Below, piece by piece: positions 26,455 through 34,450 of a stretch of 64,000 nucleotides of DNA (position 1 is its first letter; each line of letters begins with the position of its first letter). Under the pieces are notes generated by a model. It was not told the origin of the DNA and ran no database searches. It saw nothing but the letters and a program-made list of their open reading frames with translations. Source of the stretch: Treponema sp. (GTDB lineage: Bacteria; Spirochaetota; Spirochaetia; Treponematales; Breznakiellaceae); the NCBI GenBank assembly GCA_009781635.1, contig WQXU01000001.1, positions 124,001 through 188,000 of the forward strand. Direction: 5' to 3'. Both the position numbers and the translations under genes were made by a program.

Positions 26455-27534
26455 TTATTGAATCTTTAATGTTGAAAGGGCGATTATTGCAAACAGTCCG
26501 CCCAGTATCCAGAACCTGATTACAGTTTTTGTTTCCGACCACCCCATAAGCTCGTAGTGATGATGAAGAGGCGCCATCTTGAATACTCTTTTTTTACGGA
26601 GTTTAAAAGATATAACCTGTATTATTACTGAAGCAATCTCAAGCACAAAAACTCCGCCGATTACAAAAATCAAAATTTCTTTTTTTGCGATAAGTGAAAT
26701 TACGGCAATTACGCCGCCTAAGGAAAGTGAGCCTACATCGCCCATGAAGACTTCCGCAGGATGTGCGTTAAACCAAAGAAAACCTACACAGGCTCCGGCG
26801 GCGGCAAGACAAAACACAGTCAGCTCTGCGGCTTCCGGAATAAAAGGTATTCCAAGATAATTTGAATAATCAAAACGGCCGGAAATATACGTGAGTATTG
26901 CAAGAGTAATAAACACAACAATAAGAAGCCCTGCCAAAAGCCCGTCAAGCCCGTCTGAAAAATTTACGGCGTTTGATTCTCCAACGACAAGCAGTACGGC
27001 AAAAGGTATCCACCAAATGCCCATGTCAAAAACAGGATCTTTAAAGAACGGAATGTACAGGGCTGTCGTCTCATCTCCGCCTGTATAATAAATTACAAGC
27101 ACAATTGTTATTGCGACTGTAAACTGCAAAACAAGCTTTGCAAGAGCAGGCAGTCCTTCAGAGTTGTGCCGTTTTACTTTCAGAAAATCGTCAATAAAGC
27201 CAATTGCGCCGAATGCGACAAAAGCGCCTAAAGTTATCCAGATTGCCTTGTTTTGCAGGTTCCCCCAGAACAGCATGGCAATTACAACCGATAAAATTAT
27301 GAATATTCCTCCCATTGTAGGAGTTCCGGATTTCAACAAATGCGTTGCAGGGCCGTCCTGGCGGATTGACTGTCCTATTTTTAACCTGCGCAGGCTTTCA
27401 ATTATTTTTCCGCCGAAGATAAAACAAATTGATAATGTGGTAAGAGCGGCAAAGGCGCTTCTGAAAGTAAGATAGCCAAAAACGCGGAATGGAGTAAAAA
27501 TACTGTACAAGTACTCGATCAATTCAAAAAACAT
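26455..27534 (-). CDS. mraY: Phospho-MurNAc-pentapeptide transferase MraY
   Basis: MraY makes lipid I from UDP-MurNAc-pentapeptide and undecaprenyl phosphate in the inner membrane. The 359-residue, ten-span sequence contains LLKSGTPTMGGIFII, FIDDFLKVKRHNSEGL with the catalytic Asp pair, ESNAVNFSDGLDGLLAGL and MAPLHHHYELMGWSETKTVIRFW, all diagnostic. It follows murF directly (one shared base at 27534). Confidence 0.96.
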   Translation of the reverse strand: MFFELIEYLYSIFTPFRVFGYLTFRSAFAALTTLSICFIFGGKIIESLRRLKIGQSIRQDGPATHLLKSGTPTMGGIFIILSVVIAMLFWGNLQNKAIWITLGAFVAFGAIGFIDDFLKVKRHNSEGLPALAKLVLQFTVAITIVLVIYYTGGDETTALYIPFFKDPVFDMGIWWIPFAVLLVVGESNAVNFSDGLDGLLAGLLIVVFITLAILTYISGRFDYSNYLGIPFIPEAAELTVFCLAAAGACVGFLWFNAHPAEVFMGDVGSLSLGGVIAVISLIAKKEILIFVIGGVFVLEIASVIIQVISFKLRKKRVFKMAPLHHHYELMGWSETKTVIRFWILGGLFAIIALSTLKIQ

Positions 27535-28949
27535 TAATTAACCCCCGTAAACCCTGCATTTTCTTCATCTGTACCGGTAAGCATACCGCTTAATCTTTCC
27601 AGAGCGCAGCCGCGCGAGCCTTTTAAAAGCACAAGATCGCCCTCTTTCGCATAACAGTTAAGCTGTGAATAAAGAACATCAATTTTATCAGTATAAAAAT
27701 AATCCTTTTTGTTATCTGTCATGCAGTCAGCTGCCGCTTTAATTTCATTTCCGAATAAAAAGACTTTATCCGCTTTGGAAGATGCAAGGATGCTGCCGAT
27801 ATTTTTGTGTTCGCAGAAGGAAGCCTCCCCCAGTTCCAGCATGTCGGCAATAACATAGATTTTTCTTGCAGGCCAGTCAACTGAATCGCAGAATTCAATG
27901 GCTTTTTCGCATGACTGCGGGTTTGCATTGTAACAGTCGCGGACAACTGTAGTGCGTCCTTTCAGGATTTCAAGCCTGCCGAACAATGGTTTTACAGATT
28001 CCAGTCCCTGTTTAATTGCGCTTTTCTTTACAGGAATTTCTTTTGCGATTGCAATAGCGGCCATCGCATCCTCCAGGCTGTGTTTTCCCGGAAGCGCAAA
28101 ATGTATTTTTTCTCCGTCCCATAATATCTCTGTTCCTTCAAGCCCAAGACTGCGCGTTCCCTCAAGCTCACTGAAAAATCCTGCATCATAGTATTTTATT
28201 TTGCCCTTAACGCCCTGCGACAGCTCATTTTTAAACTCGTCATTCTGCGGAATAAGCGCAATATCATCATCATTTAAAAAATTAAAAATACATTTTTTTT
28301 CATCAACTATTTTCGCCTTACTGCCGAAATATTCGATATGGGCAGATCCGATGTTTGTAACAAGGGCAATGTTTGGTTTAAGAACTTCTGCAATCTCAGA
28401 AATCTCACCCGGCCTGTTCATCCCAAGTTCAAAAATTCCGACTTCATGACAGTCACGCACTTCAAAAACTGAAAGAGGAAGCCCTGTTTCGGAGTTAAAA
28501 TTCCCCTTATTCATGACTGTATTTTTATCGCAGGATATAATTGCCGCTGCAATTTCCTTTGTGGTTGTTTTTCCGGATGAGCCTGTTATTCCGACCTTAA
28601 TAATATTTTTAAATCTCTCTATATATGCCCTTGCAGAATCCTGCAGCGCTTTTAATGTATCATTGACAATTATTAAATCTTTTTCCATTTTCCGGGCAAT
28701 ATCGGAAAGATTAAATTTTTCATGCCCTAATAAGGAAACAACTGCAGCCTTTGCGCCCTTTTTAAAGGCATCTTCCACAAAACCATGCCCGTCCAATGAT
28801 GAACCTGCAAGCGCAAAAAACAGGGCACCTTCATTAACGCATCGGGAGTCAATGGCTACTGATGAAAATCCGCAATTGGATGTAAATGAAATATGGCGCC
28901 CTCCAATGGTACCGGAAAGTTCGCCAATGCCCATCAGGTTAGTATCCAT
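27534..28949 (-). CDS. murF: UDP-MurNAc-tripeptide D-Ala-D-Ala ligase MurF
   Basis: MurF adds D-Ala-D-Ala to the UDP-MurNAc tripeptide in the cytoplasm. The 471-residue protein has the Mur ligase N-terminal domain, the P-loop GITGSSGKTTTKEI, the central motif ELGMNRPGEISEIAEVLKPNIALVTNIGSAHIEYFGS in consecutive segments, and the C-terminal domain with VRDCYNANPQS and VIADMLELGEAS, where MurF has NPxS. It overlaps the ftsL-like gene by 11 bases. Confidence 0.95.
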   Translation of the reverse strand: MDTNLMGIGELSGTIGGRHISFTSNCGFSSVAIDSRCVNEGALFFALAGSSLDGHGFVEDAFKKGAKAAVVSLLGHEKFNLSDIARKMEKDLIIVNDTLKALQDSARAYIERFKNIIKVGITGSSGKTTTKEIAAAIISCDKNTVMNKGNFNSETGLPLSVFEVRDCHEVGIFELGMNRPGEISEIAEVLKPNIALVTNIGSAHIEYFGSKAKIVDEKKCIFNFLNDDDIALIPQNDEFKNELSQGVKGKIKYYDAGFFSELEGTRSLGLEGTEILWDGEKIHFALPGKHSLEDAMAAIAIAKEIPVKKSAIKQGLESVKPLFGRLEILKGRTTVVRDCYNANPQSCEKAIEFCDSVDWPARKIYVIADMLELGEASFCEHKNIGSILASSKADKVFLFGNEIKAAADCMTDNKKDYFYTDKIDVLYSQLNCYAKEGDLVLLKGSRGCALERLSGMLTGTDEENAGFTGVN

Positions 28950-29238
28950 GCTCCAGTCCCCCCGTTATTTTTACCTGAAGCAAATACTCAGGTTGTATCT
29001 TCTGCAAATTAAGTTCGTTCTTTGCAATATCTTCTATTCTGTCGGCGGAAGAGTATTCAGAAATACCCGCGATGAGTTTTTTATTGCTTTCCACCCATTC
29101 TGCCTGCGACTGTTCCAGACGGGTAATTTCCCTTGAAAGATTCCGGTACCTGTTGGACTGCCATACCAGAAGACCAAGAAAGACCGGTATGGTTAAAACC
29201 AGTAAATAAAGCAAAAAATATTTTTTATTCATTGTCAT
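28939..29238 (-). CDS. ftsL: FtsL/DivIC-like septum protein
   Basis: A 99-residue bitopic protein: a short cytoplasmic start (MTMNKKY), one membrane span (FLLYLLVLTIPVFLGLLVW) and a coiled coil (LSREITRLEQSQAEWVESNKKL) followed by DRIEDIAKNELNLQKIQPE, which matches the FtsL/DivIC ending. FtsL-type proteins link FtsQ and FtsW/PBP. The start at 29238 overlaps rsmH by 14 bases and follows GGACGG; an upstream ATG at 29301 is deep inside rsmH. Sequence conservation in this family is weak, so the call leans on position. Confidence 0.8.
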   Translation of the reverse strand: MTMNKKYFLLYLLVLTIPVFLGLLVWQSNRYRNLSREITRLEQSQAEWVESNKKLIAGISEYSSADRIEDIAKNELNLQKIQPEYLLQVKITGGLEHGY

Positions 29239-30202
29239 CACCGTCCAGGATTTTTTCTGCGACGCGCAGCCTTGCGCTTCTGGATGGAGGGTTACGCTCA
29301 ATCTCCTCTTTACTTGCAGTTATTCCTTTTTTTGTCAGCAGGTTGACTGAGCGGTGCCCTGTACATTTACAAATCGGCGCATTTTCAGGACAAATACAGT
29401 TTTTATTCATTGTTCTGAAAAAATCCTTTACGATTTTATCTTCCAGTGAATGAAAACTGATAACCCCAAGCCGTCCCCCCGGCTTAAGGACCCTAAGCGC
29501 CGCCTCAAGGAGCGACTGGAGCTTTACAAGCTCTCCGTTAACTGCAATACGAAGAGCCTGGAAAGTTCTAGTCGCAGGATGTATATGCCCATGCCTGTAA
29601 GAAGCAGGCACAGCCCTGTATACCAAATTGGCAAGAGCCGATGTAGTGGTAATTGTTGATTTTTGCCTGTCGTTTACGATTAGAGACGCAATACGGCGGG
29701 AATATCTTTCCTGCGCATTATTGTAAATAAGATCAGCTAACTCGCGCTCGCCAAGACGCGCAAGCAGGTCGGCGGCTGTAAACCCCGTTGAAACATCGAT
29801 ACGCATATCAAGATATTCGTCTTTCTCAAATGTAAAACCCTTGCCGCTTTTTTTATAGTGATAAAAACTTACTCCCAAATCAATAAGAATGATATCAGGC
29901 CTTTTAAACTGCGAAGGATAATCGGCAAAGAAATCATGGGACCAGCCGGAATAAAAATGAACGCGCTCTGCAAAACAGGACAGACGTTCTTTTGCAATTT
30001 CAAGAATACCGCTGTCCGCATCAATTGCAATAATTTTTATATTCTTAAATCTTGATAAAAATTCAAAGCTGTGACCGCCCTCCCCTGTTGTTGCATCGAT
30101 CATTAAAACGGGATTACTGCCGCTGTTTGGAGTTTGTTCACCCGGGCCAAGAAGGTTCAGGGTTTCTTCAATCAGAACAGGGGTGTGTACAATGTCTGTC
30201 AT
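29225..30202 (-). CDS. rsmH: 16S rRNA (cytosine1402-N4)-methyltransferase RsmH (MraW)
   Basis: This SAM-dependent enzyme methylates C1402 of 16S rRNA. Motifs: HTPVLIEETLNLL at the start, MIDATTGEGGHSFEFL (SAM loop), IIAIDADSGILEIAKERL, DIILIDLGVSFYH, and GGRLGVISFHSLEDKIVK near the end. The insertion YSRRIASLIV and HIHPATRTFQALRIAVN are also RsmH-specific. Length 325 is normal. The start overlaps the mraZ stop by 4 bases. Confidence 0.96.
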   Translation of the reverse strand: MTDIVHTPVLIEETLNLLGPGEQTPNSGSNPVLMIDATTGEGGHSFEFLSRFKNIKIIAIDADSGILEIAKERLSCFAERVHFYSGWSHDFFADYPSQFKRPDIILIDLGVSFYHYKKSGKGFTFEKDEYLDMRIDVSTGFTAADLLARLGERELADLIYNNAQERYSRRIASLIVNDRQKSTITTTSALANLVYRAVPASYRHGHIHPATRTFQALRIAVNGELVKLQSLLEAALRVLKPGGRLGVISFHSLEDKIVKDFFRTMNKNCICPENAPICKCTGHRSVNLLTKKGITASKEEIERNPPSRSARLRVAEKILDGDDNE

Positions 30203-30681
30203 ACATTCCCCTCTTCTGCAAAGAAGTTTGCCTTTCCCTGCATTTTCTTGTGAGTATTTTTATTTATAAGCCGTACTTCTTCCATGAAGACCTTGTTAAG
30301 TTCGGCATTCCATATTTCCAAATGCCCTTTAATGCTTACAACAAGGCAATCCTTTGTTAAATTCGCATATGATCTTAAGATAGCGGGAATTGGAATACGG
30401 CCTGTTTTTGGATCAACATCGACATGAAAGGCTGTGCTTATGTGCTGGTATTCAAAAGCTTCAATTTCATCGAAGCTCCAGTTATTTTCTATGCTTTCTT
30501 TTTTGAATGTAGCGACAAAATATTCAAACGCAGACGGCGTCATCACCCAAACGCATAATTCTTTTCCCTGCGTGATAACAAGCTTTCCGTTATACCGTTC
30601 ACGCAATGAAGCAGGAATCACAACCCGGCCTTTGTCATCTAGAGTACTCTCGGATGTCCCTGTTTGTAATATAAATCCCAC
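30199..30681 (-). CDS. mraZ: Transcriptional regulator MraZ
   Basis: MraZ is the first dcw gene and a DNA-binding repressor of its own operon in other bacteria. The 160 residues contain two AbrB-like halves: STLDDKGRVVIPASLRERY and VDVDPKTGRIPIPAILRSYANL, each with the DxxGR...P motif. The start is GTG at 30681, with AGGGAAG eight bases upstream. The TGGGN-type box array seen upstream of mraZ in E. coli is not evident here. Confidence 0.93.
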   Translation of the reverse strand: MGFILQTGTSESTLDDKGRVVIPASLRERYNGKLVITQGKELCVWVMTPSAFEYFVATFKKESIENNWSFDEIEAFEYQHISTAFHVDVDPKTGRIPIPAILRSYANLTKDCLVVSIKGHLEIWNAELNKVFMEEVRLINKNTHKKMQGKANFFAEEGNV

Positions 30682-30871
30682 CTGCTTCCCTTTATTTCTA
30701 ATTAATTACACCAAATGTCACTTATAGTAGTATTTCCCAAGATTGATTTGGGGTCAAGCACTATTCATAATATTTTTATATAAAAATGAAAAAAAATGCT
30801 AATTTAGCTATACACTTATGTAGTAAATGGGTATAATTGCGTGATTTTATCCATTAAGTTATGATTTACGC
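30682..30871. promoter_or_regulatory. Divergent intergenic region with leaderless plus-strand promoter
   Basis: The AT-rich gap separates mraZ (minus) from the gene at 30872 (plus). On the plus strand TTGCGT (30837-30842), a 17-base spacer and TATGAT (30860-30865) end six bases before the ATG, so transcription should start at the ATG itself. For mraZ the minus strand has TTGACC near 30755 but no well-spaced -10, so its promoter is uncertain. Confidence 0.6.
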
Positions 30872-31117
30872 ATGTATATAAGTGAATTTTTTATTGTTTT
30901 CCCGGAAGGCGATGTCCAGGAAATACGCGGAAGGCTGCCATTTAACTCCCTTGTTGACATGAACGGCAATGTGCTTGGCCTGCCGCTGCCGACCAACAAA
31001 ATGATTGTCTTTAAAGTTGCAGGAATTAAAACCGAGGAAAAAAAAGGAAGCAGCACAACCTATCATTTTCTTGACCTTTTAAGCGCAGAGGAATTACTTG
31101 GGTACACGAAAAGTTAA
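30872..31117 (+). CDS. Conserved-type hypothetical protein, 81 residues
   Basis: I do not recognise the family. The small soluble protein (MYISEFFIVFPEGDVQEIRGRL at the start; ending LDLLSAEELLGYTKS) has alternating hydrophobic stretches compatible with a small beta-rich fold and no signal peptide. There is no Shine-Dalgarno sequence, and a good promoter places the transcript start at the ATG, so the mRNA is probably leaderless. It overlaps the following gene by 20 bases, so the two are probably expressed and act together. Confidence 0.7.
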   Translation: MYISEFFIVFPEGDVQEIRGRLPFNSLVDMNGNVLGLPLPTNKMIVFKVAGIKTEEKKGSSTTYHFLDLLSAEELLGYTKS

Positions 31118-31826
31118 GGCAAAATCACTTCTTGCAGAGGCGCAAAGATTCAGAAAATCGATCGGCACAAAGAATGAAAGCAGCCTGCACAGAACTTTGA
31201 AATTCCGGTATACGGGGAAGGACGGAAAAGCGGAAACGCAGGTTGGAGATTATGTAGCAGACGGAATAAGAGACGACGGTGAATATATAGAAGTGCAAAC
31301 CGGCAGCTTCGGCCCTTTAAAAAAGAAAATTAAAGAATTTGCAGCTAATGGCAGGGTAAGGATTATTCACCCGATTGCAGTAACAAAAAATATTGAAGTA
31401 TTTGACACAGAGGGAAAACTTCTTTACAGAAGAAAAAGCCCCGTACGCGGCTGCGAAAGGGATATATTTGAAGCCCTCCTTCATGCTCCTGAGCTGCCGC
31501 TTATTAAGGGGGTAACAATAGAAATTGTCCTTGCAGACATAACGGAAAAACGCATAAAAGACGGCAGGGGTTCCTGGAGACGCAAAGGAATCAGCATTGC
31601 AGACAGGGAACTTGCCGCCTGGCATGAAAGCAAGGTATTTAAAAAACCAGGGGATTATCTTTGCTTTGTACCCTTTAAAAAAAATGAAGAGTTTACCGTT
31701 TCTTCGTATGCGGTAAAAACAGGAATAAAAACGCATACCGCGCGGAAGATCCTTTATGTACTGACAAAAATGAAGCTAATTAAAAGGATTGGAAAAAAAG
31801 CCCGCGCTTGGGTATATACAAGGTAG
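31098..31826 (+). CDS. Putative PD-(D/E)XK-like plus winged-helix protein
   Basis: The 242-residue basic protein starts with TTG at 31098, six bases after AGAGG. The N-terminal part holds SSLHRTLKFRY, VGDYVADGI and EYIEVQTGSFGPLKKKI, a D...ExQ pattern that resembles the PD-(D/E)XK nuclease core with Gln in the Lys position. The C-terminal 60 residues (SSYAVKTGIKTHTARKILYVL, then KLIKRIGKKARAWVY) look like a winged helix. I infer a DNA-related role; the exact family is not recognised. It follows the 81-residue gene with overlap. Confidence 0.55.
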   Translation: MGTRKVKAKSLLAEAQRFRKSIGTKNESSLHRTLKFRYTGKDGKAETQVGDYVADGIRDDGEYIEVQTGSFGPLKKKIKEFAANGRVRIIHPIAVTKNIEVFDTEGKLLYRRKSPVRGCERDIFEALLHAPELPLIKGVTIEIVLADITEKRIKDGRGSWRRKGISIADRELAAWHESKVFKKPGDYLCFVPFKKNEEFTVSSYAVKTGIKTHTARKILYVLTKMKLIKRIGKKARAWVYTR

Positions 31827-31835
31827 CAGTCTCTT

Positions 31836-31930
31836 TCTACGATTTTCGTAGAAATTACAAATAATTTCTGTTTTTCTACGATTTTCGTAGATTTTGATAA
31901 TTTTTATTAAGTATCTATGATTTTCATAGA
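31836..31930. repeat. Three 17-bp palindromes at exact 39-bp spacing
   Basis: TCTACGATTTTCGTAGA occurs at 31836-31852 and 31875-31891, and TCTATGATTTTCATAGA at 31914-31930. The third copy changes C to T in one arm and G to A in the other, keeping the palindrome. Start-to-start distance is 39 bases twice, while the 22-base spacers differ. The array lies between the convergent ends of the 31098 gene and the XRE regulator. It may be an operator array, or hairpins ending both transcripts. Confidence 0.8.
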
Positions 31931-31940
31931 AAAAAATAAA

Positions 31941-32219
31941 TCACAAAGCCTTAACAAGGTTAATTATATTGTCTTTTATATCATCGTTAGATGCACTGTC
32001 ATTTTCCGGGAAAAAGATTTTTGGACTTACATTGAGCGCGGAAGCAATTCTAAGTATGGTTAATACTGAAGGCTGTTTCTTTCCTTTTTCCAGACTTGCC
32101 AGAAAACTCTGGGACAGGTTTGATTTTACAGATAATTCCAGTTGAGATATAGATTTTTGTGTTCTGATTTCCTTTATTCTGCCAATAACATACTTTAATT
32201 GTTCATTAACATCTTCCAT
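31941..32219 (-). CDS. XRE-family helix-turn-helix regulator
   Basis: The 92-residue protein has a complete lambda-repressor-type HTH: VIGRIKEIRTQKSISQLELSV, then NLSQSFLASLEKGKKQPSVLTILRIASALNV, with an acidic tail. No sensor domain is present. The start at 32219 (MEDVNEQ) is preferred because the upstream ATG at 32252 lies in the promoter/operator region of the divergent gene. Twin TCTATAGA palindromes in that intergenic region are its likely targets, giving control of itself and of the lipoprotein gene at 32295. Confidence 0.85.
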   Translation of the reverse strand: MEDVNEQLKYVIGRIKEIRTQKSISQLELSVKSNLSQSFLASLEKGKKQPSVLTILRIASALNVSPKIFFPENDSASNDDIKDNIINLVKAL

Positions 32220-32235
32220 AGATAATAAAATAACG

Positions 32236-32274
32236 TCTATAGAGATTGACACAACGCTCTATAGATACTATTAT
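32236..32274 (+). promoter_or_regulatory. Promoter with twin TCTATAGA operators
   Basis: The -35 TTGACA (32246-32251) and -10 TATTAT (32269-32274) have a 17-base spacer. Perfect palindromes TCTATAGA lie at 32236-32243 (just upstream of -35) and 32258-32265 (inside the spacer), 22 bases apart, about two helical turns. A repressor bound to both would block the promoter of the lipoprotein gene; the upstream XRE regulator is the obvious candidate. Confidence 0.75.
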
Positions 32275-32294
32275 ATGCTCTGTGGAGGCTTAAA

Positions 32295-34229
32295 ATGAAA
32301 GAAACATTAAAATATATAAGAATTTTAACACTTTTAGGTATTATTTTTGTAATTGCTGCCTGCGGCGATGACAATGGCGGCGGATCAATAACTGTTACTT
32401 ACACTGTAACATTTAACAGTAACGGCGGCTCTGCAGTTCTGTCTCAGACTGTATCTGGCGGCGATAAGGCAGCAAGGCCTATAGGCGTTTCCCAGCAGGT
32501 GAACTTTGCCCTGGAAGGCTGGTACACCGATAATAATTCATTTGAAAATAAATGGGATTTTGACACTAATACTGTTACCGGCAATATTACCCTGTTTGCC
32601 AGATGGCAGGCTGTAAGCCAGACAGATTATGAAGATTTCGGCGCGGTGCTGGTAACAACAACATATACAGCAGCAAATACAACACATTGGATTAACGCCC
32701 TGGAAGCCATTGCAAACGGCGGCAATAATAAGGCTTATATCATTAATATTACTGATGATTTCTCTGTTGAAAGTAATCACTTCTATAACAGTATAAATAA
32801 CACTATTGGCGATGTAAGCGATGTTATAGTATCACTGCGAGGTACAGGTAATACCATTTCTACTCTGCCTGCAAGCGAATATGAAGACGGAAATATTTTA
32901 TACATAGGAAGCGGACAAAGTTTTGTACTAAGAAATGTAAATCTTAAGGAACAAAGAGATGCAAATTATGTTGGCGGACACTCTGGTATAGTTCATATAG
33001 ATAACGGCGCATTTATATTGCGTGAAGGGACTGTTTCTGGAAATTATAATGAAGAAGGATGGACAGTTTCCCACGGAGTGTATATCAAAGACGGCAGCTT
33101 TGTTATTTACGGCGGAAAAATCTCGGATAACATGAACGGTGTATATATGTCCGAAGGGATTATCAATATGTACGGCGGAAAAATATCAAGCAATGAAGGT
33201 TATGGTGTAGCTGTAAATAATGGATCTTTTACTATGCACGAAGGTGAAATATCGGAAAACGAAATTTACGGCGTGTTTGGTATGGGATGCAGCTTTACCA
33301 TGAATGGAGGAAACATCGTTAGAAATACGAACGCGGGAGTATATCTCGGTTATAGCTCCAGTACATTTACCATGAATGGTGGAAATATTGATAATAATAA
33401 TGGGTACGGCGTCTACGCTAGTGGTAATTTTATTATGAATGGAGGAAGTATCAACGGAAATAATTGTACCGGGGTATATTTTGAAGGAACCAGTTTTACT
33501 ATGAATGGAGGGAGTATCAATGGAAATACCGGTGAAGGAAACGGCGGCGGTGTGTATATTAGATTTGGCACTTTTATAATGAATAATGGAACTATAAGTG
33601 AAAATATAGTCAGTACTTTTAGTGAAAGCTACGGCAGTAATTTTGGTGGTGGTGTTTTAATTTATGGAACCAGTTTTACCATGAATGGTGGAATTATCAG
33701 CGATAATATTGCTGGTGGTGGCGGTGAATATAAAGTTGGCCACGGAGGCGGAGTATGTATCACATATGGTGGTAACTTTACCATGAATGGCGGAACCATA
33801 AGCGGAAATACTGCTTATAACTCTCCTGGAGGTGGAGTATATGTTGGTGGAATTCCCGGATATGAAAGTGGTGGCGTAGTTTACGAGCCCATAATCAGCA
33901 GTTTTACAATGACAAGTGGAATTATAAGAGGTAATACAGCCAGGGATACAGAGCCAGATTCCCGCGTTATGTATGGCGGCGGCTTATTTGTCGCTCTTGG
34001 AGATTTTAACAAGACAAGCGGAATTATATATGGAAAAAATGAAGGCAGTAACAGTAATACCGCTGATGATACCTATGGACATACCATATATTACTATGAT
34101 TATAATACAGGCGGTCGATTTTACAGAGACACTACCCTTGGTTTAAACGATAACATAAGTACTGACAATGAACTGCCGGCAAATACAGGAGAAACACTTA
34201 ACGGTTGGACAAAAAGAGAAGCTTTGTAA
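32295..34229 (+). CDS. Surface lipoprotein: InlB-type repeat plus beta-helix
   Basis: The 644-residue protein has a lipoprotein signal (lipobox VIAAC, Cys 23). Residues about 38-107 form a Listeria-Bacteroides (InlB B) repeat: TVTFNSNGGSAVLSQTVSGG and ALEGWYTDNNSFENKWDF followed by TLFARWQ. From about 180 to 600 there are many units of the type SFTMNGGSINGNTG and GGGVYI, a right-handed parallel beta-helix pattern of polymorphic outer-membrane/adhesin-like proteins. It probably acts on the cell surface in adhesion. RBS GTGGAGG and a strong regulated promoter precede it. Confidence 0.85.
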   Translation: MKETLKYIRILTLLGIIFVIAACGDDNGGGSITVTYTVTFNSNGGSAVLSQTVSGGDKAARPIGVSQQVNFALEGWYTDNNSFENKWDFDTNTVTGNITLFARWQAVSQTDYEDFGAVLVTTTYTAANTTHWINALEAIANGGNNKAYIINITDDFSVESNHFYNSINNTIGDVSDVIVSLRGTGNTISTLPASEYEDGNILYIGSGQSFVLRNVNLKEQRDANYVGGHSGIVHIDNGAFILREGTVSGNYNEEGWTVSHGVYIKDGSFVIYGGKISDNMNGVYMSEGIINMYGGKISSNEGYGVAVNNGSFTMHEGEISENEIYGVFGMGCSFTMNGGNIVRNTNAGVYLGYSSSTFTMNGGNIDNNNGYGVYASGNFIMNGGSINGNNCTGVYFEGTSFTMNGGSINGNTGEGNGGGVYIRFGTFIMNNGTISENIVSTFSESYGSNFGGGVLIYGTSFTMNGGIISDNIAGGGGEYKVGHGGGVCITYGGNFTMNGGTISGNTAYNSPGGGVYVGGIPGYESGGVVYEPIISSFTMTSGIIRGNTARDTEPDSRVMYGGGLFVALGDFNKTSGIIYGKNEGSNSNTADDTYGHTIYYYDYNTGGRFYRDTTLGLNDNISTDNELPANTGETLNGWTKREAL

Positions 34230-34247
34230 CATTCAATAAATACTCTT

Positions 34248-34368
34248 AAGGTGCGGACGCAAAGGGCTGGCAGCGACATTGGCGTGAAGTCCTAGCCGGC
34301 CACACCAGAGTGTGCGTCAATCGCAGCCACGACCACAAGGAGCTGCCAGAACTTTGCGTCCGCACCTT
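34248..34368. repeat. Structured inverted-repeat element, family 1 copy (34.3 kb)
   Basis: Outer arms 34248-34264 and 34352-34368 are perfect 17-bp inverted repeats; a second 8-bp stem (CTGGCAGC/GCTGCCAG) follows after a GG/AA mismatch. The loop 34275-34341 is exactly 67 bases and aligns with the loop at 59817-59883, although most of the outer stem differs. The inner hairpin CACACCAGAGTGTG corresponds to CACGCCAAAGCGTG in the other copy, a compensatory change. No gene lies in 34230-34450. It may also end the lipoprotein transcript. Confidence 0.8.
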
Positions 34369-34450
34369 TGCATTATTTTTAGAACATTTATAACAGACGG
34401 ACTCTACTTAATGTTTAAAGCCACGAAGACTGCTCTTTATTAATATACAA

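Noticed and set aside
30682-30780. MraZ-box (TGGGN) operator array upstream of mraZ
   Set aside because: Only one TGGGA-like pentamer is seen on the mraZ strand, without the regular 10-bp spacing.
31836-31930. CRISPR array
   Set aside because: Only three palindromic units of 17 bp, the spacers are short (22 bp) and AT-rich, and no cas gene is nearby.
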